From assembly GCA_916610825.1 (NCBI GenBank), contig OU744449.1, positions 11,911,520 through 11,975,519 on the forward strand: 64,000 nucleotides of DNA, written 5' to 3'. The first letter of the stretch is position 1, and each line of letters opens with the position of its first letter. The notes below the pieces were generated by a model, which saw nothing but the letters and a program-made list of their open reading frames with translations, made no database searches and was not told the DNA's origin. The DNA comes from Haliclystus octoradiatus (taxonomy: Eukaryota; Cnidaria; Staurozoa; Stauromedusae; Haliclystidae). Positions 11,075 to 22,998 of this stretch are shown here, in pieces. The position numbers were made by a program, and so were the translations under genes.

Positions 11075-13308
11075 TTAAGTAACCTGTTGGAAATGACAAA
11101 ACAAAAATGCATTAAATTGAATGCTTCTAAACTTCGTCTTGGGTTAACGGAACTACGATACATTGGTCATCATATCAGCAAAGATGGTATTCGGCCTGAC
11201 CCAGAAAAAGTTCGTACTATTATGGATATGGCTGAACCCTCAGACAGCACATCGATGCGAAGATTTCTTGGCCTAGTCAATTACGTCGGAAAGTTTCTAC
11301 CTAACCTTAGCAAAATCAGTGCACCACTGCGAAGTTTAACAGAGAAAAAGCCAAAGCAGGAGTTTAATTTTGGCAGTGCTGAACAGAATTCCTTTGCTCA
11401 AATCAAAGCTCTTATCAGCCAAGACTGTCTGCTTCAATACCTTGATATAACAAAAGAACTCTCCATTCAATGCGATGCTAGCATCTCAGGTCTCGGCGCA
11501 GTTTTGCTACAAGATGGAAGACCAGTATCTTTTGCATCCAGATCCCTCACTCCAGCTGAAAAACGATACGCGCCCATTGAATTAGAATGTATGGCCGTGG
11601 TATTTGCTTGCTCAAAATTTGATCAATACATTTATGGCAAAAAGGACGTCTTAGTCGAAACCGACCACAAGCCTCTAGAATCGATTCTCAATAAGTCTTT
11701 ACTAAAGGCCCCTAAACGCTTACAAAGAATGATGATGGCTCTACAGCGATACAGCTTGATGGTCAAGTATAAGCCCGGCAAAGACCAACTTATTGCAGAC
11801 ACCCTTTCACGATCACCAGTCAGTGGAGTGATCGAAGAGACATTGACACATGCAGATATATGTGCTGTTGAAGCTGCCAATCTAAACCCATGTGAATATG
11901 TCAGCATAAGCGACGCGGTCATAGAAGAGATCAAATCATACACTGCTGAAGATGAACAGCTCTTGACCCTTGCGCAAACAATTACTCAAGGCTGGCCTGA
12001 CATCAAACAAGCCCTACCAGGTAATCTCAAGATTTTCTGGACCTACAGAGATGAACTCACAGTTGACGATGGTCTTATATTCAAAGGCCCCAGAATTGTC
12101 ATTCCCAAAGTCCTACAACCAAGAATTTTAGAAAAGCTACATTGCAGTCATCTTGGCTTTGATGCCACAATAAGAAGAGCTCGCGACACAGTATTTTGGC
12201 CTGGCATTACAGCTTCCATCAAATCTACGATTGAGCGCTGCTCTCCATGCTCAATGGGCAGAGCACGCCTACCGAAAGAACCAATGCAACCTCACAATAT
12301 CCCAAACAAACCATTTGAAAAGGTCGGGATGGATTTTATGGACATTGGCCGACAACCCTACCTAGTGGTGGTGGACTACTACAGTGATTACATTGAAATC
12401 TGCAAAATGCCCAATTATTCTGCACTGGCTACCGTTAACGCTGCCAAAGAAACATTTGCCAGATATGGAGTCCCTACGAAAATTCAAAGTGACGGAGGTT
12501 CCCAGTTCACCTCCCGCAAATTCAAAATATTTGCCAAATATTATGGAATAAAACATTCCAGATCATCACCAGCTTACCCACAGTCAAATGGAAAAGCAGA
12601 GTCAGCTGTCAAAATTGCAAAGAAATTATTGAAGCGCTCATCAGATCCATTTGCTGCTCTTCTGGAATGGCGCAACACCCCAACTGCAGGTATTGGACTC
12701 AGTCCTATGGAACGCCTCCAAGGTAGAAAAGCTAGAGGCCTTGTCCCTTCACTAAATATGGAAACAACAGATATAATGGATGGACCAAGCATCAAATCGA
12801 AGAAAGAGCAAATAAGCAAGAAAAGTAAGGACATATACGATAGAAGTGCAGCACCACTCCCTCCCCTGAAAGCTGGAACAAAAGTGCTAATTCAATCATC
12901 TGCTTCATTTGGTCCTGTGAAGTACAAACGCGGAACAATCAAAGAACAAGTGGCCCCACGCAGCTACACAGTCCAAACTGCCAAAGGCATCATTCGCCGA
13001 AACAGAAGACATCTGCAAGTACTTAAAAGCCAAACAGATACTGATACAGAATCTGATGGTTACACTTCATCTGACGAGCAAGATGCTGTTGTAGTTCAAG
13101 ATACTGTAGATGGAGGACAAGAAACATCATCACATCATGGAGTTCGCACTCGCTCTGGACGATTGATAACACGTCCTAGTCATCTTAGAGACTACGTATG
13201 AACTACCGGATGCAACTACCTGATGCGACTATACCAGCAATAAATGATCACTTGATCATAAAGTAATAATAATAATAATAATAATAAAATAAATAAAAGA
13301 ATAGAAGA

Positions 13309-13501
13309 TGTTGCAGTTACATGATTATGAGGTTATGCTTCAGCCTCAAGAATAATGAGGCAACAGCATAAGGACGCATATATGGATATCAGAGCATGAT
13401 CATGATAAAATAAAATACTATAAAGAAACTCAATCTTGTTATATCTCTGCAATCCTGTGTCATCTACTAATCATATTGATAATACAGAATACATTAAAAC
13501 A
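13309..13501 (+). repeat. 3' LTR of element C
   Basis: This is the identical 193-bp partner of 5991-6183. The polypurine tract is at about 13295-13308. The TSD ATCGT follows at 13502-13506. Confidence 0.95.
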
Positions 13502-13549
13502 ATCGTCTTGATTCTTCTAAAAATTTCTTCGATACAATTGAAACACACA

Positions 13550-14360
13550 CACGTAATATTAATGATTTAAATGCCTCAGAACTATCTTGCCAACAAGCAG
13601 AAACAGCCTTGCAAAATCATCAATTGGCTCATCTGGCTGTAGTTACATTACAACCTATCGAAGACAACTCTGAAGAAAATGACATAAATACTTTCGAAAA
13701 TCGTCTTTTAGCAAGCGAATGTGGCATTTTATAACGCAAAACATTATTTACAAGGCCAACATCAACTCACTCGACGACAAGCACGTCCACCACATCATCG
13801 ACACCACCAGTTCGCTGTACAGCAAAACCACCACCATTATTAGAAGAAGATGTTGATTTTAAAATATTTTCGCAATGGCAAGAAACCTGGTTTAATTATT
13901 GTAGCCTTATCGGTTTATCACTTCAATCACACGAACGCCAAGTCGCTACGTTTTGGGGACTTTGTTCTCCTGGGTTTTTAAGCATGATACGACGAGTCTT
14001 ACAAATCGACCGAACTACAATATTAACGACGGACGAACTTCTTAATTTAATCAAAGATCATCTCAGATCAAAACGAAATACGAATCTTGACTGGCAAAGC
14101 TTTTTAACTATTCGCCAAAGCGACAACCAAACCATCGACCATTTTTATACTTCATTAATGGAAAGTAGTGATTATGCAGATGTTGACAAAGTTACACCAG
14201 AAATCCTGAGAACAGCTATTTTAATTCTTGGTTTAAATGACGAAGAAATAAAACGTAAAGTCATTGCCAAAACGCCATCTTTGAATTTGGCTGACACACT
14301 CAATTTCTCCAAACTGAGGAGGCTGCCACCGCAAACGCCCACACGTTGACAAATAGCAAT
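13550..14360 (+). pseudogene. gag segment of Gypsy element B
   Basis: A capsid-like helical segment with LLNLIKDHLRSKRNTNLDWQ and LRTAILILGLNDEEIKRKV resembles the Gypsy gag core. It lies between elements C and D. It is a fossil. The zinc-knuckle part of the same gag is on the far side of D at about 23230-23340 (CKYCGFSSHYGPKC, CRHCKKTGHYSHVC). Confidence 0.7.
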
Positions 14361-14366
14361 AGCAAC

Positions 14367-14489
14367 TAGTCCAGTCAATCTAAAATTTGACCAAGGACAA
14401 ATTGCAACACAAGCTTTTTTTATGGAATATAGGGTAGAATTTTATGCTGAACAACATATCAAAAATCGAGAAAAATCGAAGTGGCGGAA
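14367..14489 (+). repeat. Left terminal inverted repeat of element D
   Basis: It pairs with 22999-23131. After the first 16 bp the right copy has about 9 extra bases. From GGACAAATTGCAACACAAGC onward the two align for about 95 bp at roughly 80% identity by eye. Confidence 0.75.
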
Positions 14490-14889
14490 AGTGCTCAATT
14501 TTATAGAAATTAGTTACGGTCGGCATGAAAGCGAGGCTGTGTCATTTAGGGCTAAAAACTGAGCGATATTTCAAAAAATAAGAGAATGTACGCAATGAAG
14601 AAGAACACACTCAGTGACACAATATAATTACAGAAAAAAAAATCATAAGCTGATCTTTATAACAGAAAAAACCATAACGAGGCTAAAAATTATAATAGGG
14701 AATTTACTGAACTTTTACTGTACTATCACCAATAACAAATGCGCATTAAAAGAGGCTAGGCATAAGAACACGCATTAGCTCCTTGCAAATAGAGGCAAAT
14801 CGATGTACCTAACGGTTATATTAATTAACTACCAGGCAAATATTAAAATATTAAATTCTATTCAAATCGGCAAAATCAAAATCAATCAT

Positions 14890-16350
14890 ATATAAATCAA
14901 GTAGACATCATAAAATCATATCTAGGTTAGATAGAACGTATATATAAATTAAATAGACCATCCCATAGGAATCACAGATACATCTAACCCCCTCAGTAGT
15001 ATAATAGGTGTGGTCCAAGAGTCCAATATCAAGAACAGGAACATTTCTGACATCATAAAATCATATCTAGGTTGCATAGAATATATATATAAATCAAGTA
15101 GACCATTCCATATGCATATTAGATACATCTTATCACCCTGAGTAGTATAATAGGTGTGGTCCAAGAGTCCAATACCAATAACAGGAACATTCCTGACATC
15201 ATATAATCATATCTAGGTTAGATAGAACGTATATATAAATTAAGGAGACCATCCCATAGGAATCACAGATACATCTAACCCCCTCAATAGTATAATAGGT
15301 GTGGTCCAAGAGTCCAATATCAAGAACAGGAACCTTTCTGACATCATAAAATCCTATCTAGGTTGTATAGAATATAAATATAAATCGAGTAGACTATCCC
15401 ATAGGCATGACAGGTACATCTAATCACCCTCAGTAGTATAATAGGTGAGGTCCAAGAGTCCAATACCAATAATAGGAACATTTCTGATATCATAAAATCA
15501 TATCTAGGTTGCATAGAATATATATATAAATCGAGTAGACCATCCCATATGCATTATAGATACATCTAATCACCCTCAGTAGTATAATAGGTGTGGTCCA
15601 AGAGTCCAATATCAAGAACAGGAACATTTCTGACATCATAAAATCCTATCTAGGTTGTATAGAATATAAATATAAATCGAGTAGACCAACCCATAGGCAT
15701 GACAGGTACATGTAATCACCCTCAGTAGTATAATAGGTGAGGTTCAAGAGTCCAATACCAATAATAGGAACATTTCTGACATCATAAAATCATATCTAGG
15801 TTGCATATAATATATATAAATCGAGTAGACCATCCCATATGCATTATAGATACATCTAATCACCCTCAGTAGTATAATAGGTGTGGTCCAAGAGTCCAAT
15901 ATCAAGAACAGGAACATTTCTGACATCATAAAATCCTATCTAGGTTGTATAGAATATAAATATCAATCAAGTAGACCATCCCATAGGCATGACAGGTACA
16001 TCTAATCACCCTCAGTAGTATAATAGGTGAGGTCCAAGAGTCCAATATCAAGAACAGGGATATTTCTGACATCATAAAATGATATCTACGTTACATAGAA
16101 TGTATATATAATTCAAGTAAACCATCCCATAGGCATTACAGGTACATCTTATCACCCTCAGTAGTATAATAGGTGTGGTCCGAGAGTCACATATCAAGAA
16201 CAGGAACATTTCCGACATCATAAAATCATATCTAGTTTGCATAGAATATATATATATATATATATATAAATCAAGTAGACCATCTCATAGGCATTATAGT
16301 TACATCTCATCACCCTCAGTAGTATAATAGGTGTGGTCCAAGAGTCCATA
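14890..16350. repeat. Tandem array of ten 146-bp monomers
   Basis: The word GGTGTGGTCCAAGAGTCC, or its GGTGAGGTCC variant, recurs at about 15006, 15155, 15297, 15445, 15590, 15735, 15878, 16026, 16170 and 16330, a period of 142-160 bp. A decayed eleventh unit is at about 16480. GTGTGG and GTGAGG types partly alternate from 15297 to 16026, suggesting a two-monomer higher-order unit of about 290 bp there. The array is internal to element D. Short minus-strand open frames in it are by-products of the repeat. Confidence 0.9.
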
Positions 16351-16479
16351 ACTTTCACCATCATAAACTTTATCTATGATTATAAAATAATATAGATGTT
16401 GAATACAATGGATGTATATTTCTAATAAAACCATTCAAAATAGATTGAAGAGACATTCAACCATTGTTGCGATAATTAA

Positions 16480-17869
16480 CATGTGTGGTCTAGGGGTCCA
16501 CAGAAGATAACAAGAACATCCTCAATTTCTCAAAAGATATCTAGGTTGCACGATACCAGACATGCAATGTTTGTAAATTAGGGGTTGAGCAACAGTTGGG
16601 GCCTTTTACGGCTCCTCAGGACGTGTTATTGCCCTAAATTTTGTCTGTGAAATCGTGAAAAGGCATTCTTATCTACGTTATTGCGTTATCGATGATTTTT
16701 GCGTTATATAAAAACAAAAACATGAAGTTTTACACAATATTTCAGATAAAATCATAGCAAAATTCCCTATTTGGGACGCCAGAATTCAAAAAGTTCTCAA
16801 GGGGGTGAATCTCTAGACCCCATTTTAAGACTTCAACCCTGTTTTCCTATTTTTATCATGCAAATTTTTTATTATTTGCAAACACCTTGTTCACCATTCA
16901 AACTTTGCATGTTCAGCTAAATATTAATAATACGATTTAAAAGCAGATAGGTCTGAATTGAATCAATTTCAAGAAAGCTCTTTCGTTTGAATGCATGAAA
17001 TTTGAAACTTTCATTATGCTATGCGTGAAATTGTACAGATTGAGTACGTAAATACGTTATTTCCATGGCATATAGGGGGCCAACAGTTGTGTGCACTGTT
17101 ATACGGGGTGCATTAATATGCTGCCAAACTATGTCAGAAATAAAGATAATAGGCCAACAAATGTTATTGGTCCTGATTTGGATCACTCAGCAGAATTGAT
17201 GCTATCATGTGTAATACTGTTATAGCAGAGCCTATAGGAATTGGCAAATGTACATGCATTTACATCCAAATATCTGTGAGTCTTGCATCCTGTCTAAACC
17301 ACTATGTCTTAACAAACAACTGAGAACTGAATCCTCATGATCATTTTTATTTTCACATCATGAATTCATGATCGTGCTACATATCGAACAAACATTAAAA
17401 TAATTGAATATAATTCATTAAAAATATGTTTCACTTACTTTTAATTAAAATACTGACCTTGATTTTGGAAAATGGAAAGCCAATACAATAAGTGTTAGGC
17501 CCTATTGAATTTCTACAGATTTTTGCTTTGAACCTTGATAATGCCTGTCATCCTTCGCTTTCCTCTGCAATATAACACTGGGAGAACTTTCGAACTGATA
17601 ACATTCCATTATGAATTAATTCGTGAGAGAGTTTCTTCGAATCAAATATCTTTGAGTACCAAACTTAGGAGGAAAGTGTACCATTTCACCATTAAACCAT
17701 AAAAAATCATACGCAAACCTGAATGATACGCGAACGATGTCTACCATCTTGTTGTATTGTCTTTCGATCAAAATTTGACAGTTTTCTGAAAGCATGTCGC
17801 GCTCAGCCTGTGCGCAGACGTTTAGAAGGAGGCATAATGGCGTTTAAAAAGGGTTAATAATTTGTGACT
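16480..17869. other. Non-coding interior of element D
   Basis: There is no open frame of note, no tandem structure and no recognisable domain between the satellite array and the LINE target site. It ends TTAAATGCAAA at 17870-17880, the left copy of the LINE target duplication. Confidence 0.5.
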
Positions 17870-18039
17870 TTAAATGCAAAGGTAAGGAGCGGACGTGTAA
17901 AAGAACGAAGAAGAAGAAACAAGAAGAAAAACGATTTGGTAACAGGGTATACTATGAGTTGTTTGCTAACGTTAATTATCCAAGTAGTGTTGAATATATG
18001 TAAATGATTTACTTTATTTTTTGAAATTTATTTAACAAA

Positions 18040-19650
18040 CTTGAATTTCGCGGTCAACGGTTGAATCACACATTGTTTGCTTTAACTTAAAAAGGGGCGT
18101 TTACTATTTAAACTGTGATACCGTTTGATAATAGATAAATCATTTCGTTTTTATGATCTGCTAGCTGAGACGATTTGCTTGAAAGGTTAGTTAGACTCGA
18201 TATAAAGTGAAATTGTTTTTATTCCTTATTTATCAAAATTTAAACGTTCCAATTTTAATATTTTCCGTGATATTTTTGGTTTTTCAATTTTGAAAAAGGG
18301 GCGTTTACTATTTATAAACTTTGATACCGTTTGATAACAGATTAATTATTTCGTTTTATGATCTGCTAACTGAGACGACTTGCTTGAAAAGTTAGTTAGA
18401 CCCAATATAAAGTGAAATTTTTTATTCCTTGTTTATCAAAATTTAAACGTTCCAATTTTAATATTTCTTGTGATATTTGTGTTTTGTCGATTTTTTAAAA
18501 AAGGGGCGTTTACTATTTAAACTTTGATACCGTTTGATAACAGATTAATTATTTCGTTTTATGATCTACTAACTGAGACGACTTGCTTGAAAGGTTAGTT
18601 AATATAAAGTGACATTTTTTTATTCCTTGTTTATCAAAATTTAAACGTTCCAATTTTAATATTTCTTGTGATATTTTTGTTTTGTCGATTTTTTTAAAAA
18701 AGGGGCGTTTACTGTTTAAACTTTGATACCGTTTGATAACAGATTGATTATTTCGTTTTATGATCTGCTAGCCGAGACGACTTGCTTGAAAAGTTAGTTA
18801 GACCCAATATAAAGTGAAATTTTTTATCCTTGTTTATCAAAATTTAAACGTTCCAATTTTAATATTTCTTGTGATATTTTTGTTTTGTCGATTTTTAAAA
18901 AAGGGGCGTTTACTGTTTAAACTTTGATACCGTTTGATAACAGATTAATTATTTCGTTTTATGATCTGCTAACTGAGACGACTTGCTTGAAAGGTTAGTT
19001 GATATAAAGCGAAATTTTTTATTCCTTGTTTATCAAAACTTAAACGCTCCAATTTTATTATTTCTTGTGATATTTTTGTTTTGTCGATTTTTTAAAAAAA
19101 GGGGCGTTTACTATTTAAACTTCGATACCGCTTGATAACAGATTAATTATTTCGCTTTATGATCTGCTAACCGAGACGACTTGCTTGAAAGGTCAGTAGA
19201 TTTAAAGTGAAATTTTTTTATTCCTTGTTTATCAAAATTTAAACGTTCCAATTTTAATATTTCTTGTGATATTTTTGTTTTGTCGATTTTTTTTTTTAAA
19301 AAAAGGGGCGTTTACTATTTAAACTTTGATACCGGTTAGTGATAACAGATTAATTATTTCGCTTTATGATCTGCTAACCGAGACGACTTGCTTGAAAAGT
19401 TAGTTAGACCCAATATAAAGTGAAATTTTTTATTCCTTGTTCATCAAATTTAAACGTTCCAATTTTTATAATTCTTGTGATATTTTTGTTTTGTCAAGTT
19501 TGAAAAAGGGGCGTTTACTATTTAAACTTTGATACCGGTTTGATAACAGATTACTTATTTCGCTTTATGATCTGCTAACTTAAGACGACTTGCTTGAAAG
19601 GTTAGTTAGATTCAAGTAAAAGTGAAATTTTTACTCGTTGTTTGTCAAAA
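18040..19650 (+). promoter_or_regulatory. Eight 200-bp 5' UTR monomers of the RTE-like LINE
   Basis: The block AAGGGGCGTTTACTATTTAA recurs at about 18092, 18294, 18500, 18701, 18901, 19101, 19305 and 19506, so units are 200-206 bp. Each is followed by TTTGATACCG, GATCTGCTAACTGAGACGAC and a T-rich spacer. Monomers just upstream of a LINE ORF recall the promoter monomers of mouse L1. The promoter role is inference. The outer units are more diverged than the inner ones. Confidence 0.8.
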
Positions 19651-19915
19651 CATAAACTTCCCAGTTTTGTGCTCTGTTTGTATAAGTTTGTGCATTGTAG
19701 CTCCTGTTGTTCCAAATTTTCGAAATTGGTAAAGAAACTGTTTATACAAGGTAAGCATTTGACACTCAGCTCCTGGTAAGTAATTTAATTTAGATGAAAC
19801 AATAGCGAAAGTACAACAAAAGCCGGCTGTGAAGGGTGACTCCTCACAAACTCCATCGGAGAGTTTAAATAACATACAAGTCAAATGGTCAACAACAAAA
19901 ATATCTGTCAATAAA

Positions 19916-22900
19916 ATGACTAAAGTTAATGATGTAACACATGGAATAATAAAAAATAAATTCAACGTAGGAACCTTAAATGTAAGAGGTTTAAACTCAA
20001 AAATGAAAAGACAACAATTGGCAAATGATATGTTCAAATATGAACTGTCAATATTAGCCATACAAGAAACCAAGTTGAAAGAAGAAGGAATATTTGATAT
20101 ACAAACAAGTGACAATAAGAAAAGATATGAAGTATTTCACACTGGAAATCAAGAAAATCGACATTATGGTGTTGGTATTGTTGTAGAAAAGGGATTAAAA
20201 GTAGAATACAAAACAATATCCAGTAGAATATGTATAGCAACTGTTAATTTAAATAAAATAATAATAAATAAAAAATGTAATAATAGAAACATAATTTTCA
20301 TTTCCACATATGCACCAACCTTAGTTACTAGTGAGAAAAATCCTAAAATAAAAGAAGATTATTATGAACAATTAGAAAGTGTAATGAAAAATGTAAACAG
20401 TAGAGATATTTGTATTATAGGGGGGGATCAAAATGCAAAAACTGGGCTAGGTACAGAAGAATTCCCGCAAGTAATTGGAAGGTATGGAAAAGGGGTGATG
20501 AATTCAAATGGAAGATCACTCGCAGAAATGCTCCTCAGAAATGACATGATGCTTTGCAATACCATGTTTCCACACAAAATGGCTCATAGAACAACCTGGG
20601 AAGCGCCTATAAGGAAAGAAGATCACAATGATAAAAACGGAAATTTAAGAAACAATCCATATCGAAATCAGATAGACTACATCATAATGAAAGTTAAACA
20701 TAAAATATTTATTGAAGATTCAAGATCATATAGTGGAATAGAAACCTATACAGATCACAGGCTAGTAAAAACTAAGCTCAACATAAGATGGCGTAAAATG
20801 AAATATAAGACACCTCCAGAAAGACTAAATATCCAAGCATTAAAAGATGAAGAGAAACAATTCGATTACCATCAAAAAGTTGTACAAAATCTGAACAATA
20901 TCGAGGCTAGCAACGTGCAAGAGAAATGGTTAAAAATTGTGACATCGTGTAGAGACGCTGCAAATGAAGTAGTGGGAACAACTAACAAAAACCAGAAAAG
21001 TCAGAATAAAGATATTAAAAAGCTATCAGATAAACAGAAAGAGTTAAGAAATAAAATAAATAAAACTAATAATAAAAAAGAAAAAATTAAACTCGCTAAA
21101 GAGAGAAACCTTATTATGAAAGAAATACATTTTAAGCTTCAAGAAGAAGAGATTTCACATATAATGGAGCTAGTAGAGCAAATAGAAAAATTAAAACCAG
21201 ACTCTAGAAGAATGTTTCAAGTTATCAAGCATCTTCAAAACATAAATAGTAATAACCGAGTAATAGTAAGTGGAAAAAATGGTGTAACAACAGATAAAAA
21301 TGAACAATTAAACATAATAACAAAATACTTCGAAGGAGTTTTTTGTAAAACTTCAGAAAAAGATATTACAACAATACAACCAGAGAAGATGAAAGAACCT
21401 TTCAATCCACAAGAAGTTAAATCAGCTATCAAGTCCTTGAAAAACGGAAAAAGTCCAGGCATTGATAATTTAAACGCAGAACTTTTAAAACATGGTCCAG
21501 CTCATATTAGTCAACAGATAAGTGACATATTTAATATAATTGCAGCTACAGGTGAGTTTCCAAAAGAAATCAAAGAAGGGCTTCTTGTACCATTGCCAAA
21601 ACCAGGCAAGAAGCCAGGCCCGGCAGCTCACCTGAGACCTGTCATTTTACTTTCTGTACTGCGAAAACTCATGGCCATTTGTATGTTACGAAGATGTCTA
21701 GGAAAGTTCAACAAAAAGATTCCCTTGACACAAGCAGCATACCAACAAGGCAGAAGTACCACTGAACAAGTGTTCAGCTTTAAAATACTAGCAGAAAAAG
21801 CAATTACCTCAGAGAATTATCAAATTATATTATTATTACTAGATATGTCAAAAGCATTCGATACAGTCAGAAGATGCGATATGATCAATATATTGAAGGA
21901 AATCTTAGATAACGATGAGCTACATATGATGAAAATACTAATAGAGGATGTTACTTTAAAAGTTAAATTGAAGGAAACAATAGGAAAAAATATCAATAGT
22001 AATATTGGTGTACCACAAGGTGACTGTCTCAGTCCCATCTTATTTGTAATCTATCTAGCTGATGCACTTAAAAAATGTAATCACATCACTAATCCATCGC
22101 ATGCTCATGATCACACATATATAATAGGAGACCAACATAAAATTTTAATAGACCAACAATATGCAGATGATATCAGTTACATAACAACTAATCAAGAAGA
22201 CAACCAAAGAATTAGAAAAAGAATATCAGACATGTTGAAAGCGTATAATTTACAAGTCAATGATACCAAGACTGAAGAATATGTAATAAAACGAGGAACA
22301 GGTGAAAATGAAGACTGGAAAAACTGTAAATACTTAGGAAGCCTTTTAGATACAGATAAAGATATAAATAGACGGAAAATACTAGCGATTAATTCATACA
22401 ATAAGTTAAAATATATATTTGAAAGTAGAAAAGTAGAAACTAAAACTAAAATGAGAATATTCAGAACGCATGTAGAAAGCATATTTTTTTATAACTGTGA
22501 GTTATGGACTTGTACACACAATCATGAAAACACAATCGATATATTTCAAAGAAAACTGTTACGGAGAATTTTAAACTTAACATGGGAAGACAAAACCACA
22601 AACACTACACTATATAAAATGTCTTATCAGTCACCTTGGAGTCTTGAAGTAAAAGCCAGACGACTCAGATGGTATGGTCATTTATTACGCTTGCCAGAAC
22701 GCACTCCTGCCAAACGAGCACTCGATGAAGCACTACTGTTCTGGCCAAAGCCACGAGGGGCACCAAAAACGACATGGCTCAAAATAATTAATGATGATTT
22801 AAAAGCACTGAATGTTGAAATTTGCACAAAAAACATAACTGACAATCAAATAATAAAACGAAAACTTAACATTAAAGAACTAAAAGAACTAACAAAAGAT

Positions 22901-22963
22901 AGAAAAACATGGCGGATTATTGTTGACCGCGCAGTGTCCTCGTCCTGGGACGGAAAAGCGTGA
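19916..22963 (+). CDS. LINE ORF2-type protein: AP endonuclease plus reverse transcriptase, intact
   Basis: The protein has 1015 residues from the first ATG (MTKVND); the open frame begins earlier, at 19784, without an ATG. The endonuclease (about 16-300) shows TLNVRGLNS, IQETKL, GGDQNAKTG, NQIDYIIM and ETYTDHRLV, the expected N, E, D, D-H residues. A lysine-rich linker follows. RT (about 510-790) shows LRPVILLSVLRKL, LLLDMSKAFDTV, GVPQGDCLSPILF and the catalytic YADDISYI near residue 748. The C-terminus has RRLRWYGHLLRLPE and RGAPKTTWL, as in CFDP2-like RTE-group proteins. The protein nicks DNA and copies its RNA at the nick. No ORF1 is seen. RTE-group assignment is moderate. Confidence 0.88.
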   Translation: MTKVNDVTHGIIKNKFNVGTLNVRGLNSKMKRQQLANDMFKYELSILAIQETKLKEEGIFDIQTSDNKKRYEVFHTGNQENRHYGVGIVVEKGLKVEYKTISSRICIATVNLNKIIINKKCNNRNIIFISTYAPTLVTSEKNPKIKEDYYEQLESVMKNVNSRDICIIGGDQNAKTGLGTEEFPQVIGRYGKGVMNSNGRSLAEMLLRNDMMLCNTMFPHKMAHRTTWEAPIRKEDHNDKNGNLRNNPYRNQIDYIIMKVKHKIFIEDSRSYSGIETYTDHRLVKTKLNIRWRKMKYKTPPERLNIQALKDEEKQFDYHQKVVQNLNNIEASNVQEKWLKIVTSCRDAANEVVGTTNKNQKSQNKDIKKLSDKQKELRNKINKTNNKKEKIKLAKERNLIMKEIHFKLQEEEISHIMELVEQIEKLKPDSRRMFQVIKHLQNINSNNRVIVSGKNGVTTDKNEQLNIITKYFEGVFCKTSEKDITTIQPEKMKEPFNPQEVKSAIKSLKNGKSPGIDNLNAELLKHGPAHISQQISDIFNIIAATGEFPKEIKEGLLVPLPKPGKKPGPAAHLRPVILLSVLRKLMAICMLRRCLGKFNKKIPLTQAAYQQGRSTTEQVFSFKILAEKAITSENYQIILLLLDMSKAFDTVRRCDMINILKEILDNDELHMMKILIEDVTLKVKLKETIGKNINSNIGVPQGDCLSPILFVIYLADALKKCNHITNPSHAHDHTYIIGDQHKILIDQQYADDISYITTNQEDNQRIRKRISDMLKAYNLQVNDTKTEEYVIKRGTGENEDWKNCKYLGSLLDTDKDINRRKILAINSYNKLKYIFESRKVETKTKMRIFRTHVESIFFYNCELWTCTHNHENTIDIFQRKLLRRILNLTWEDKTTNTTLYKMSYQSPWSLEVKARRLRWYGHLLRLPERTPAKRALDEALLFWPKPRGAPKTTWLKIINDDLKALNVEICTKNITDNQIIKRKLNIKELKELTKDRKTWRIIVDRAVSSSWDGKA

Positions 22964-22998
22964 AAGAGAGAGAGAGATTAAATGCAAATAAAGTAATG

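Larger units (their letters stand above)
7080..13201 (+). pseudogene. pol region of Gypsy element C, split by a DNA transposon
   Basis: The aspartic protease motif is LDSGAAVNVL (about 7206-7235). RT shows IRICIDPKDLNKAI, FSLLDAKDGFLHVKL and the catalytic VADDILVYG (about 8062-8088). Beyond the transposon come the RT thumb, RNase H (IQCDASISGLGAVLLQ, about 11466-11513), an integrase HHCC region ending CSPCSMG, the D-D-E core (VGMDFMDIG, IQSDGGSQF, PQSNGKAES) and a C-terminal tail with RRNRRHLQ. Apart from the insertions this looks nearly whole. Confidence 0.85.
5991..13501 (+). mobile_element. Young Gypsy (Mag-like) LTR retrotransposon C
   Basis: The 193-bp LTRs (5991-6183 and 13309-13501) are identical, so this is the most recent LTR insertion in the left stack. 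The TSD is ATCGT (5986-5990 and 13502-13506). TGGCGCTGCGAG follows the 5' LTR at 6184 as a likely primer site, and the gag start codon overlaps the last LTR base. AAAAGAATAGAAGA before 13309 is the polypurine tract. Parts are gag, zinc knuckles, protease, RT, RNase H, integrase and a basic tail ending at 13201. It carries two foreign segments: an inverted piece of its own LTR (6753-6907) and a Kolobok-like transposon (8136-11074). No further break was noticed. Assignment to the Mag lineage is from gag and RT style and is moderate. Confidence 0.93.
17881..22977 (+). mobile_element. Apparently full-length APE-type LINE (RTE-like) with 5' monomers
   Basis: The 5.1-kb insertion is framed by the 11-bp duplication TTAAATGCAAA (17870-17880 and 22978-22988). 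The 3' end is a short AG microsatellite right after the stop codon, as is common in RTE-type LINEs. Its 5' part has eight 200-bp monomers and its single ORF is uninterrupted. It sits inside element D, just before the right inverted repeat. Length, intact ORF and perfect TSD point to a recent, possibly still active copy. Confidence 0.85.

Noticed and set aside
15744-15929. Minus-strand repetitive peptide genes in the 146-bp array
   Set aside because: The frames arise from the tandem repeat itself and stop at random monomers.
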